Both the position numbers and the translations under genes were made by a program. From Nereocystis luetkeana (Eukaryota; Sar; Phaeophyceae; Laminariales; Laminariaceae), in contig JARUPZ010000014.1 of the NCBI GenBank assembly GCA_031213475.1, positions 3,203,035 through 3,267,034 of the forward strand: a DNA stretch of 64,000 nucleotides. The letters are read 5' to 3'. The notes under the pieces are model-generated. The model was not told the DNA's origin, did not search any database, and saw only the letters and a program-made list of their open reading frames with translations. Positions 10,297-21,001 of this stretch are shown piece after piece (the first letter of the stretch is position 1; the number at the start of each line of letters is the position of its first letter).

Positions 10297-10530
10297 TCCT
10301 CAACCATTAAATCAACCATTTCGTCAACCAGTATATCCACTATTATATCAAGCGCTGTGCCAAGCATTGCATCAGTCATTCTAACGACCATTTCATCAAC
10401 CATGTTATCTATCAGTTTATCAACCATCGCATCGACCATTGCATTGCATTGCATCAGTCGTTGCATCAAGAACCGTTTTATCAGTCATTGCATCAATCAA
10501 CCATTCATTGTGTCAACCATTGCAGAAGAG
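10297..10530. repeat. ATCAACCATTGC-type degenerate minisatellite
   Basis: About 20 units of 9-15 bp related to ATCAACCATTGC or GCATCAGTCATT run without interruption. On the minus strand they give an open frame rich in Met-Val-Asp. The composition follows from the repeat, so I do not call a gene. Confidence 0.65.
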
Positions 10531-10604
10531 GAGCTGCCCCAACACGTCGAGATCCGATTGATAGGTGTTTTACCATACTAATATATACTAGACGCGTGCC
10601 AACA

Positions 10605-10858
10605 TAGGGGGGGGTGGGGGGGGGGGGGGGGGGGTAGCATTTTTATAATTTGGCTCAAAAACAAAATCTGGCTTGGCAGGCGAGGCGGCCGCATAGCGGC
10701 GGTTCGCGGCACGGGTAGCAAGCATTAGACAGGCTCTACCTACTGCAGGGGTAAGTTCTGCCTGGTACCTTGCTATACCCTGCCAGCCGTCTCCTTCGTG
10801 CTTTCGTCTAACGCGATCTCCTTGCAACCTTCGCCCCCCCCCCCCCCCCCCCCCCCCC
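10605..10858. repeat. G-run and C-run pair bounding 200 bp
   Basis: A G-run of about 29 bases (broken by one T near its start) at 10605-10634 faces a C-run of about 22 at 10837-10858. The two could pair as a hairpin stem. The loop holds LINE-derived sequence. Confidence 0.7.
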
Positions 10859-10950
10859 GTCCTCATATTCCCTTGGACTCCACCCGAAACGGATGCGTAG
10901 CTCTTCCTACTCAAGTTTCGCCCCCATTCTCGTTCCACCTGACGATGAAC
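10690..10950 (-). mobile_element. LINE fragment (end of ORF2 and start of 3' tail)
   Basis: Blocks GGTACCTTGCTATACCCTGC, CCGTCTCC, ATTCCCTTGG and CCACCTGACGATGAACCG correspond in order to the LINE at 32600-33130. A C-run has expanded inside it. It carries no usable reading frame. Confidence 0.5.
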
Positions 10951-11069
10951 CGCTCATGAAAAGAGGAACCAACAAATTTCGTTGAAGCGCGCTTTTAGCG
11001 TTTTAGCGATTTTGTTGTTGTTAAGCTTTCCACCTCCTGGTAAGTTTTCTGTTCGCCGTGGGACCTGAT

Positions 11070-11240
11070 TGGTTCATCGGGAGCTGATCTTTCATTTTTT
11101 TTTCTTGAAAAATCAGTTTTTTTGGGTAAAAGATAAGTCCTCCTCAAGCGAGAAGCCTCCATATAAAAGGTACAGTATGTATCCATATTTCGTTGCATGG
11201 GTCACCAGGGTGCCTGCGATAGACCAGGTTGGGTTTTTGA
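11070..11240 (+). repeat. Second copy of the GAAGCCTC repeat
   Basis: This corresponds to 6280-6440: the TTCATCGGGAGCTGATC start, a T-rich middle with CAGTTTTTTTGGG, then CCTCAAGCGAGAAGCCTCC. Confidence 0.4.
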
Positions 11241-11565
11241 AAACGTTTTAGCAACAAGCAAGTCCGGAGGCCCACAGCGGGGTTTAACCCAGCCCATAAA
11301 GTCAACCCAGAAATTAAAAGGGGCTCTTTTGGTCGCTTTTTTTCCCCACAGCCTTCAGGATGATCCTATTTTTTTCGTCGGTTGTTGGGATTGGCTGGCT
11401 AGTACATAGGAAATATACTATTAATACGTACGCACGCGAAAACCCAACCAAATTGAGTCCCACCGACTTCTTTCGTTGGGCACCCTCCTGTTCGTTAAAA
11501 CACCTACTTCGAAGTACAAGGTATATTGTAGCCCATGTGATTGACTGATTGTGTATCGGGGCTTT
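11240..11565. other. No recognisable feature
   Basis: Only short overlapping open frames are present, without recognisable domains. Confidence 0.4.
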
Positions 11566-11682
11566 TATTACGGGGGACCATAGTTAATAGGAGCAAATTT
11601 TGTTAGGAGAAATGGTTAAATATATACCAGGTAGGTTTTTTATGTATACCATAGGTCCTATTAACTATGGTCCCCCGCAATA
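11566..11682 (-). mobile_element. MITE-A copy with TACCAGGTA insert
   Basis: The ends TATTACGGGGGACCATAG and CTATGGTCCCCCGCAATA are nearly perfect inverted repeats. The copy is in reverse internal orientation and carries the 9-mer at 11625-11633. Read in the element's own orientation it is TACCTGGTA. Confidence 0.75.
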
Positions 11683-11806
11683 GCTTTCATTTTTTCAAGG
11701 GAGAGGAGAGCCTCAGACAAATGAGGCGATGCTGCTGTACGCGGTGCTACCACAGAGGTACTGTACCTTTTCCTTCGCCAACCCATTTCTGACTGCCGGG
11801 GGTGGG

Positions 11807-11927
11807 GGTTCCTTTAACCTTTTTTTTCGGACTGCAGTCCCGCTTTGGTGACAAACCACCCACATGATAAGAGCATTTTTGCCCCCCCCCCCCCAAAACC
11901 GGACTGCAGCAGCCCTAAAAGGATTTT
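11807..11927. mobile_element. MITE-B copy, enlarged by homopolymers
   Basis: The arms CGGACTGCAGTCCCG and CGGACTGCAGCAGCCCTAAA are recognisable. The loop-proximal GGGGACAAA has become a C-run of about 13 on the right arm. Confidence 0.6.
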
Positions 11928-12307
11928 GGGACACTGACATCAACAAAACCTGATGAAATGTTTTTCAGTTCTGTATTTCTTTTACGTAAAGCCTAGGCGA
12001 TGGGGATCGTTCGTTCGTTTGTCTGGATGAACTTTTCATTAATTCTCACGGGCCAGGTTTTGGGGTTGCGGGAAAAAAAGAGGAGCCTCAGAAGCAGAAG
12101 GGAAAAAAGCATGGTCCGCCCTTATCGTACCACGCTTCTACCACTGCCTATAGTAGTACTACCGCCGAAACTAAAACGAGGGCAGTACGTAATTTCTTAC
12201 AGTTTCCGCGCACACCAAAGAAACTCGGCCCCTTTTCTTGCCGACAAGTTTGCATCAGGTTTCTCTGTTCACCCTCCGGTAAAATGGGCGCTGGGTGCAC
12301 AGTATGT

Positions 12308-12316
12308 TGTGGTTGT

Positions 12317-12350
<34 letters not shown>

Positions 12351-12790
12351 GTTGTTAGTGGTGGTGGTGGTGTAGTTGTTGTTCTTGTTTTTCTTCTTCT
12401 TCTGGTTCTTCTTCTTCTTCTTCTTCTTCTTCTTCTTCTTCTTCTTCTTGTTTTTGTTTTGTTCTTGTTGTTCTTGTTGTTCTTGTTCTTGTTCTTGTTC
12501 TTGTTCTTGTTCTTCTTCTTGTTCTTCTTCTTGTTCTTCTTCTTGTTCTTCTTTTTCTTCTTGTTCTTGTTCTGGTTCTTGTTCTGTTTTTTTTTCTTCT
12601 TCTGGTTCTCCTTGTTTTTCTTCTTGTTTTTGTTTTTGTTTTTATTGTTCTTGTTTTTCTTCTTGTTTTTGTTTTGTTCTTCTTGTTCTTGTTCTTGTTC
12701 TTCTTGTTCTTCTTGTTCTTGTTCTTCTTCTTCTTCTCCTTCTTCTTCTTCTCCTTCTCCTTCTTCTTGCTTTTCTTCTCACGATACCTC
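12308..12790. repeat. ~480-bp GTT then TTC/TTG pyrimidine-rich tract
   Basis: The + strand begins with a GTT array (12308-12375). It then becomes about 400 bp of TTC and TTG triplets with occasional TTTTT, almost free of A. Long open frames on both strands (poly-Leu/Phe/Ser or Lys/Arg/Glu) are translations of the tract. Such mirror-symmetric pyrimidine DNA is prone to triplex formation. Confidence 0.85.
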
Positions 12791-13029
12791 TCAAACAAAC
12801 GAAGGAGTCCTATTTACAGGTGTCCGTGCCTGACGCGCCACGTGCGACCCAACTCTACTGCCACACCTAAGCCCCGCGGCCACACGCAGCAGCAAGAAGT
12901 TATCACTCCTTGAGGGTGAGCCCGGCCTTACACCTTACACCCGCCAGAACGGCCTACCCCACTCACCATAAGCCTGATAGGGCACATGCCTGGCAGCATG
13001 CCTTGCCGAGGCAGCGCGGGGAACAGTGT

Positions 13030-13080
13030 GTTACGACCTCAACGATTCGTCAGGGCGTGAACGCCGGCACCAAGCGCCCT
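13030..13080 (+). pseudogene. Possible tiny Ty3/gypsy polyprotein fragment
   Basis: One frame reads STIRQGVNAGT. It resembles, from memory of the family, a stretch just downstream of the integrase core in the gypsy family represented at 17325-19502. It is only about 11-17 residues and the surroundings show no further similarity, so it may be chance. Confidence 0.25.
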
Positions 13081-13570
13081 CGACAAAAAATAAAGAGAAA
13101 ACGTCCTATTCATGCAATCCTTCCCGGTGTCAACATGAAAAACCAAAACCAGCTCGTTGGAATTTTCGGAATTACGAAAAGCGAGTTTTTTTCTTCTTGT
13201 TTGTAGTTTCCTTGGCTTTAGTATATGTACCCCCCTCCTGTCTGGGTCTCGAAAATGGGTAGTGGGGTGTCGGGTTTTTTTTCTTGATCGTTGACCCCTG
13301 CCGGCACGCAAGTGAACGTCTGTCTCAACATGAAATCGTTTACAACCCAAACAGATGGGTCCCAGGATTGGAAACAAGAAAAAATCGTTTCTTGATAGTG
13401 TTATCTGAACATCTTAGAACATCTACGAGAATAGAAGACCGGGTCGTTCCCAAAAAAGCCTGACCCAGGGGTGCGGTGGTCATCGCGTTTTAGCGTGCGC
13501 TGAACGCCGCGGTGTTCGCGGCGGCGAGCCTAATCCAACCCTACACTTCAAACTGAATCGTTTGCGGTGG
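13081..13570. other. No recognisable feature
   Basis: No gene or clear repeat is seen. Short open frames lack domains. Confidence 0.35.
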
Positions 13571-13574
13571 CTGC

Positions 13575-13760
13575 GTAAGTTATACATATCTCGGACAGAC
13601 AGATCATCTACAGATCATACATATCATGATCTACAGATATACCATCTAGTTTCTTACTTGCCGATGTGAGAGGTTGAGCAGGATCTGCAGAATAGTAGCA
13701 CGTACATACCCAACCCCAAGCACACACGCGTGCTACATACAGAAGATAGTAGATCATGCA
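13575..13760. repeat. Dispersed repeat, copy 1
   Basis: Blocks CTCGGACAGACAGATCAT, TTGCCGATGTGAGAGGTTG, AGCAGGATCTG and TAGTAGATCATGCAGATT recur in order at 41445-41600. The class is unknown. Confidence 0.45.
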
Positions 13761-14205
13761 GATTTGTACCGGTACCTACCACACCAGGCCACAAAACACG
13801 AGTGTTATAAGGCTCAGACTGGGGTAGGCGATCGGTTAACCTTTTCCCGTCCTTCAGCCCAACCGACTGAAAGGCCCCAACATGAGCTACTGCTGCAAGT
13901 AATGATAGACCATACGAAAGTTAGGGAGTAAATCTGCCTTGAAAGGTACCTGGTATATGCTACGAGTATAAATCATGGAAGTGGGAAGCGATGGTGTGTT
14001 CGAGGTGTGAATAAACCTATACCCGCATCAAGCGCCACGCGCGCGCAAGCTATACGTACGGCGCACACGCCCTCGGGAAATATATATATCGAGCGTGATT
14101 TCCTCCTCACAGCAAGGAGAGCGTGCCAAACGCCAAGCAGTGCGCGTGCGTCTGCCCATCACGAGAAGTATTTTTACATATATTTTTTTTTCGGCGCGTG
14201 CTAGG
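13760..14205. other. No recognisable feature
   Basis: A TACCTGGTA motif lies at 13947-13955. Otherwise I see nothing to annotate. Confidence 0.35.
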
Positions 14206-14350
14206 GTTGGGGGGGGGGGGGGGGGGGGGGGGTACATTTCGGGGGGGGGGGCATAGTAATCAGGACCAAATGCGCCTCGTAAAAATGCTGGAATATATAA
14301 GTTTTTTGGGGTATGATGGGTCCTGGATTTTACTATGATCCTCCGTAATT
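14206..14350 (-). mobile_element. Degraded MITE-A copy beside G-runs
   Basis: Two G-runs (about 14210-14232 and 14240-14249) are followed by CATAGTAATCAGGACCAAAT and end at TACTATGATCCTCCGTAAT, a worn MITE-A. It lacks the TACCAGGTA insert. Confidence 0.5.
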
Positions 14351-14689
14351 GTAAATAGTAGCCTATTTTTTTGCCCCCAGAATCTGAATTTTGAGACGGA
14401 AAAATGGACGCTTAAGCTTGCTCGGCAAATTCTCGTGAGGGATAACTTCCGGAAGTGTATTATTGTAAATACACACAAAGATTGGGATCGACGACATTAT
14501 ATTCTTCGAAAAGTATTGTCACACACAAAAATGGGAATCGACGATATCGTGTATTGTTCGAATTGCATTGTCAATAATCTCAAAAATGGGATCGACGGCG
14601 AAAGAGTGGGTAGTTCCCCCGTGGAGGAAGGAACCACACCCGTCAATCAGTTTTTTTTTTTGTTTTCGGGGGAAAAATCCCACGCCTGT

Positions 14690-14905
14690 CTTAGACTCAC
14701 CGGAGCGGCTCTCAGAAGGACGCACGCTCGCCCTTTCATGCGAGTCACCAGAACAGCCTCCCGTTTCTCTTCGCGCTTGGTGCAAAAAAAAATCAATCAG
14801 TGTCTGCCTGCCTGGTCGGTGATCAGCCCGGAGTGCTCTCCGTCCCGGCGTTGTAGGGAGGCGAGGGTCTGTGTGATCATGCAACTACGGTCATGCATGA
14901 CACGA
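14690..14905 (+). mobile_element. Poly-C retroposon fragment, opposite orientation
   Basis: The reverse complement matches the family (GCACCAAGCGCGAA, CAGGCAGACA, GGGACGGAG, GCATGACCGTAGT). The copy lies in the opposite orientation to most and lacks the poly-C end. Confidence 0.55.
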
Positions 14906-15082
14906 AACACACACAGACCCCTTGGTTTTGGAGAAATTCGACTTAGGAAAGTCGTATCGGGGGGGCGGGGGGGTGTCATCTTGAGTGTTGTATAACAAGC
15001 CCTATTCAAAATACTATTATAAATATTTCTACCAGGTATATAATTGTATAGACCACGCACACACTCCCTGATTTTTGCAGCT

Positions 15083-15470
15083 TCAAAGTGTGTTCCCCTC
15101 TGTGAAGGTGTTACCTACTGAGCTATAGAGGTACAAGGTCGATCGAGTACCCGGCCCAGGGTAATCCTTAGAACACTCTCCCCCCATCTAAACGGCGGGA
15201 TATTTGGGGCGTCGGTGCCGGATACGGCCGTACGCCGACCTACGCGCTCCGTTGCAGTACCTGGGAAACCTGGGAGACATGTCTGCAGGGACCGCACGCG
15301 CAAACATTTCTACAAAAAAAACGTTCAAAGTGAGATTCGAACCCGTGTCCTCGACGACGTCAAATGAGAAGGCGTTACCTGCTGAGCTATAGAGGTAGAA
15401 GATCGATCGATTACCATGCCCAGGATAATCCTTACAACACCTCAGAGAGGACATCACGCTGGGTGTCTGT
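15083..15470 (-). mobile_element. SINE-3 (tRNA-headed), dimeric copy
   Basis: On the minus strand from about 15470: GGTAATCGATCGATC, then TAGCTCAGCAGG (an A-box match) and GGTTCGAATCT (a B-box match) about 43 bp further on. The pair is a tRNA-like RNA polymerase III promoter. About 150 bp of body follows, ending TTTAGATGGGGGGAGAG. A second head with TAGCTCAGTAGG then begins at about 15200. The same head-body-head order occurs at 34835-35190. No intact tRNA fold is apparent, so I call a SINE rather than a tRNA gene. Confidence 0.65.
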
Positions 15471-15666
15471 CAATATAAGGACCACTTGGTCTCCATGTTC
15501 ATGTATAAACGGTTCTAATATTTCCCCCCAATGTGGTATATAACCCGTACTACGTCCAACCTAATAATGGTACGCGCGGTTGAACGTAGCACACGCAGCT
15601 TGCAAAGAAACGCGAGCTTCGACGAAATCCTCGATATCACAAGTGATACGTACGAACTTACAGTAG

Positions 15667-15782
15667 TATTATGGGGAACCATAGTAAGTAGGACCTACGG
15701 TACAGACAAAAATCTACCAGGTACATAATTACCTATTTTTACAAACAATATTTGGTCCTATTTACTATGGTGCCCCATAATA
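15667..15782 (+). mobile_element. MITE-A copy with TACCAGGTA insert
   Basis: The ends are TATTATGGGGAACCATAG and its complement. The insert lies at 15715-15723. Confidence 0.7.
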
Positions 15783-16719
15783 GTACCATTATATTTTTTA
15801 TGTTCATAAATAAATGGCGGTACTATTTTTCTTCCCATCCTCTGCAGTGGTAGTACTCGCGGAAGTTTGAGAGTTAATTACGCATACCCCGGACAGAGGT
15901 CTTCGATGCCCGCTACGTGATCTGAACCCTTCAAGGGCAGATTAGGCTTATCCCCGATGTTTCATACCTGGTACCACGAGGGTATGGTTTAGTTGGCTCA
16001 TGCTGCCGGGTGGGACCCATACCATCCGCACGATGTAGTAAAATAAAGTAAACAAAGCGCATTTTCCTTGGGGTCGGATCTGTGTATACCATAAACACGC
16101 AGCAGCGGGCGATGATGAACTATCAATAGATGATCTGCTGTGCACCGTGATCTCTCCGACGCGCGGAGGGACACGTGCATAGAACGATTCGATCGGACGG
16201 AGGAACAGCGACGCGAGAGAAGAAGGAGCAAAAGACACAGCAAGCAGATGGAGTAAGCAGATAGATGGAGCTCAAAGTCGGAAGAAAGTAGGTACGGTAC
16301 AGAAGGAAGGGAGTTAGACTTTTGCGCATGACAGGGCTCTTTTCATTTTCTTTCTTTAATCGTGTTTTTTTTCTCTTTCTTCCTTTCTTTCTTTCTTTCG
16401 GGAGTGCGCACGAGGTGCTCGACGTCCAAGCTCGCGCTTCGTATACGAACAACACCGTCGGACGCCAAGAATCACACAGAAAAATAAAAAATAAAAAGTT
16501 GGTACGAGTACGTACCGGGTATTCTGTAAGACTAAGAAAATGTGAAAAGGTTGATGAGGAAGGAGAGATAACATAAGCACAATCGTTCCGACACCGTTGC
16601 TACAGCAGCGGTATCACCGCCTTTGTTTTCAGAAGTGGAAGGCAGCGGGTAGAAGACTAGAAAGAACAGGGACTCCACGTATCGCAGACATGTCCACCAA
16701 TCGAACGCTGCGTGTACAA
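15783..16719. other. No recognisable gene
   Basis: TACCTGGTA occurs at 15965-15973. An impure TTTC stretch lies at 16340-16400. Open frames of up to about 110 codons have no recognisable domain. Confidence 0.35.
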
Positions 16720-16920
16720 TTCGAAGCGGGTCGACGAGGGAGGCGAGGGCTGCCGTCTCTCTCGCGAAAACAAATGAAGGTACGAGCCCTGCTAGTGGGG
16801 AGGGGGGAGGAGAGCCTGCTGGGCTGCGTGACCCCTTATCTTGCTACCACCACACCCGGTATTTCATAGGAGGGAGCGAGAAAAGGAGGGCGAATGTGAT
16901 GAATGGGTAGAATGTATATA
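16720..16920 (+). mobile_element. SINE-1 copy, diverged
   Basis: The order TTCGAAGCGGGTCGACGAGG, TCTCGCGA, ATGAAGGTACG, GTGGGGAGGGGGGAGGAGAG, AGGGCGAATGTGATGAATGG follows the SINE-1 body. The tRNA head is missing. Confidence 0.5.
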
Positions 16921-17324
16921 TATATGCGTGTATGATATGCTTATTATGAATATATACCTGGTACATATGTTGCAGGAACACATACGCGCCAGGTTGGGAA
17001 GACGACAAGGGAATGTTTGCGCTGGCAACGGTAATACAGGGTTCACCCACAGTTGTTATTTTCCGAGGGTCTTATTTTGGGGTGCTTTATGCCTTATAAA
17101 TAGGGCTGCGAGTTGGCTGGCCTTCGCGGTGAGTTATAAGTCGGGCGTAACTATATGGACCGCTCGGTCTCCATAATAACGTTCAAAGGTTAAACAGCCC
17201 TTATACGTTTCCGCCTAAAATGGTGGTATTTCTCTTCTTTTTTTTTTTGCTCAGGAGAAAAACACACACGTCAAACCATGCATACAAAACAAACGTGCCA
17301 GTCATATACAGATAGGTGCAAGAA
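16921..17324. other. No recognisable feature
   Basis: TACCTGGTA occurs at 16955-16963. I found no long terminal repeat bordering the Ty3 remnant on this side. Confidence 0.35.
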
Positions 17325-19502
17325 TACGCAGATGCGCCACAAAGCGCTCGAGAGCATCGGCAAACGAGGGAACCACAACGCGCACGTCCAGCGGTGGCTC
17401 GAGTTCCTCACCTCGTTCGATTACACACTCAAGTACCGCAGTGCCAATGGAAATTCGGATGCTTCATCCCGTTTGCCGGAGCCCGTCACAGAACACGACC
17501 GCGGTGGGTATAGCAGCCTCACCCCCGTTGAGGACGGTGGTATCTTCCTCACCCGAACCTGCGGGCTTCGTACTCGCTCTTCACCGACTCCCGGTGTCGG
17601 CTTGAGTGGGCTGGTGCGCCGCCCCGAAAGCGCCGTCTTGGGTGGGCTGCCTTTCACCTCCTCGGATTTTCGCGGTTTTCGCGCTCACAAGCCACGTATG
17701 AGGATTGACGACCTTTCCGCTCTTTGGGGGGATTCGTCGCTCGTGTATCTGCTTCCGTCGCTAACGTCGATACCCGTCCTTGCTTGGGGAATTTTTCACT
17801 CACCCCCACATCCGCGTTCGCCTCAGTTTGTATCGTACCCTCAGGAGCCGACAAGGGCCCTGCAGAAGCCCCCGCATTAGCGACGTTCGTCGCTCAGCGC
17901 ACTCCTCCCCCGACGAGGACTTTACAGGGAGAAGATTCCGCCGTGATCACTGATCCGGCCGCTGCCCCTTGGGCGCCTGGCAGCCCGGCAGCTCTGAATG
18001 TCTTGCCGCCCTCAGTCCGCCTCGCCACTCAGACGCGCCGACGAACTGCCGCTGCCGCTGGCACAGCGTCGCCTGCTGTTTGAAGATGACTTCGAGCCCG
18101 GCGGGGCCCCGAGGCCATCCGTCCGGCGTGTTATCACCCCGCCGCGAGTCCCACGGCCGCCACCGCCCGCATCCGTCGTTATGGCGGCAGCTCCTGTCGC
18201 CTCGTCGATCCCGATGGTACCCATCCCGTCCGACCGCGACCGCGCCGGCCCGTGGGAAGTTCTCTTTCACGGCTTCCGCCGCCAACTGACGTACCGCCCG
18301 TCACACGACCGACTTGGATGCCTTCGGCGCAGCTACCGAAGTTCAGCTCGGTGGTTCCGCAGCGCGCTGTTCGCACTCCGACTGGGCTCGGGAACAACAG
18401 GCCGAGCCCGCGTGCAACGCCACCATGCGCTACATAGCCATTGCCGGCCGGAAGCTTTGTCTGCCGACTGTTTTGTCGTGTTTCTATTTTCACCAGCGCC
18501 CTCCCTTTTCGGAGGTTCAGGAGCTAGCAAGCACAAGGCGATTGCACACCAACGACGCGAGCATCGTCCTTACTCGTCCGACAGCCGTATTCCCCCCTTT
18601 CGCCGGGCACGCAACGCCCGGTGGTGCGTACGGCCTGTTTTTTGAACGACGAGCCTATTCACATTCATGTGCCGCTGCTCATGCGCCCCTGGGTCATGCA
18701 GGGTTGCCATTCCACAGCTTCCTGCCACCTGGGAACTGTGCGCACCCTACGTATGCTCGAACGTTTCTATTGGTGGATCGGTATGAGCATCAGCATCCGG
18801 TGGTGGCTACGCAACTGCTTGAAGTGCCAAGCACGGAAAACGTCGCTGCAGACGGTCCGGTGGCCCACCATCGCATTGCCCTTGCCAGAAGGGCCCGGCG
18901 TCGCCGTCAGCGTCGACTACTTCGGCTCCTCCCGGTAACGCCTCGAGGTAAAGCCTACATCTTGCTTCTCACTGATCGTTTCAGCCGCCGAGCCGACACG
19001 TTCCCAGTCACAGCGGCTGAGTTCACCGCTGAGGGCACGGCTACCGTTCTCGTCAGCCGGTATATTCCCCTCTGGGGATACCCACGGAGCCTCCTCTCGG
19101 ACAACAGCCTCCAGTTCTGCTCCAAGCTTTCGCACGCCGTTTATCGGCTACTAGGGGTTCGGAAAATTGTCACCAGCTCACCCAGGTGGCAACGATGGGG
19201 TGGAACGTGTAAGCCACGCTTTGACCCAGATGCTGGCAATGGTCGTCAACGAGCTCCAGAACTACTGGGATGAACAGCTCCCTCATGTCGAATTTGCGTA
19301 CAACAATTCCGTCAGTGCCGCCACGGGTTCGGCTCCCAACGAGGTCCATATGGGTCGGCTGCCACGCCTCCCTCTCACATTTTTTTACCGTGTTGGAGCC
19401 GCCGGCCACCAGAGGTTGGCCTGCGACTACCTAGCCTACTGCGACCACAAAACAGAACTAAGCGCGGATTTTCCCCACGCAACAATGAACTCCAATAGCT
19501 AG
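17325..19502 (+). pseudogene. Ty3/gypsy pol remnant (RNase H tail, linker, integrase)
   Basis: This is the C-terminal half of a gypsy-type polyprotein, split over at least seven frame changes. The first piece (17325-17475) has the end of RNase H, including VQRWLEFLTSFDYTLKYRS and the SRLPEP exit. A proline/alanine-rich linker (17480-18600) follows and changes frame repeatedly. The zinc-binding H2C2 module (about 18655-18850) has its His pair and the CLKC pair. The integrase core follows with Asp in VSVDYFG, Asp in LLSDNS and Glu in GVERVSH, consistent with a DDE catalytic triad. The sequence stops at 19502, before any chromodomain. No LTRs, protease or reverse transcriptase are present. It is inactive. 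Confidence 0.88.
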
Positions 19503-19634
19503 CCAACTACTGTAATACCTGGTCGCCGACTTGTAGTCAACCAACGCATAGCTCTATGTATAACACAGGGGCGCAGAAAAGATCAAAATTGTCAAAGTGG
19601 TCAAAATGGTCAAGATGACAAACAGAGCCACCGG

Positions 19635-20150
19635 TGGGGGGGGGGGTGTACTCATTATCATGCATGGCGGTAGTCGTATGAACATAGACCCTCTCATCCC
19701 GACAATGCCGCGACGGAGCATGTCGAGTTTTCACTGACCAGGCAGATGTTGCTTGCACCAAGCGCGAAGCGCCGTGAGGTGTTGGGCGAGTCGCATGAAG
19801 GGTGAGCTGCATCCTACTAAGAACCGCTTCAGAGGCGGACTTTCTTGCATATGGATGACAGCATTTTATTAATTGATTTAATTTCTGGTGTGTGTGGCAA
19901 GTTTCCAGAGATAGCAATGGGTTTACTATGTAAGTGCCTCTTGGGTGCCTCACCATATACATACACACTACGTGATATGATCATCCCCCGTGTGGTCAGT
20001 AAAAGTTCTCCCCGCACAAAAATGATCTAACTTGACCGCCAGTCGTGGTAACAGCCTAAAAAAAAAACCCGGTACCCTGGCTGTCTAGCTCACGCAGTGA
20101 GAGGTGTGTTTTACAGGGTCGTCGCCAACCGACGCCAACCCAACCTATAT
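19635..20150 (-). mobile_element. Poly-C retroposon, near full length
   Basis: A G-run at about 19636 is followed by TGTACTCATTATCATGCATG and the whole family sequence. The far end reads CCAACCGACGCCAACCCAAC then CTATAT. The copy at 49100-49586 has the same two ends, so the full unit is roughly 480-510 bp. No open frame is conserved between copies, so it is non-autonomous. In the minus-strand reading the 3' end is poly-C. Confidence 0.7.
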
Positions 20151-20895
20151 ATGTATATACATATAGAGGGGGGGGGGGTTACTTCTGGTTGAATTTGCAC
20201 GAAAAGCGTTTTTTTCAAGAGTTTGGTACAAACCCCTCTCGAAAAGAGATATTACCTTCGTGCGGAGTCGGATTAGTTTTATATGGTGCACCCCTCCCTG
20301 TATCACACGGGTGACAAGATAACACACAAACCCCGGACGATTTTCCCAAGCTGTTTTCCTCAACAACGGGGAGGAGAGGGTTAAAGAACGCCGAGCAACG
20401 CGTCAATATGGAAAGATGTCGACGATACATTTTTTTCCAACGCCATTAGCACCTTCCTTAGCTGCGTGTGCCCCCGATGTTTTTAGGAGAAAACTGACGA
20501 CACCAAAATCGGTTCCCCCGGGATGTGCATGTTTTCCTGCGTGTTGTGCGGTATTATTCGCCCGAAACGGACCTTGGGAAACATTGCTATTGTACCAGGT
20601 ATGCGCTTACGGAGCAATCGCGAAGGTACGGGTGGTACTTTCGATCACCTCACACGTGTTAGGAATTCGCATTATCGGCGGTTTCTTGCCTCTCCAGCGC
20701 TTCTGAGCGAGAGGGCAAGCGCTCCTCTTTCAAGAGAAATGTTAAAAATAGTAACGCCTCCACAATGATAGAGGGGAACCGGGGATACCATGACACACAT
20801 GCCTTGGCTTCTAGAGAAAACACGAAAACTCTGGCAATACTTCGAAGTACACAATTAATAGGACTCCAGCGAATACTACTACTTTTGCTAATAGG
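20151..20895. other. No recognisable gene
   Basis: A G-run lies at about 20167-20178 and TACCAGGTA at 20593-20601. Short frames only. Confidence 0.35.
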
Positions 20896-21001
20896 TAGCA
20901 CGGGGGAACATAGTATATAGGACCTACGGTACACACAAAAACCGATACATTTCCCTGTTTTTACTAACTTTTGGTCCTGTTTGCTATAGCCCCCCGTGAT
21001 A
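20896..21001 (+). mobile_element. MITE-A copy without insert
   Basis: CACGGGGGAACATAG and its partner CTATAGCCCCCCGTGATA bound the element. The TACCAGGTA insert is absent; the site reads CCGATACATTT. Confidence 0.65.

Noticed and set aside
10278-10469. Minus-strand frame rich in Met-Val-Asp
   Set aside because: It is a translation of the ATCAACCATTGC minisatellite.
12000-12870. Long open frames over the pyrimidine tract (up to 277 codons)
   Set aside because: Their length comes from the TTC/TTG/GTT repeats, which lack stop codons in several frames at once. No domain lies outside the tract.
15350-15400. A tRNA gene on the minus strand
   Set aside because: The promoter boxes match, but I could not form a proper acceptor stem, and the copy is part of the SINE-3 dimer.
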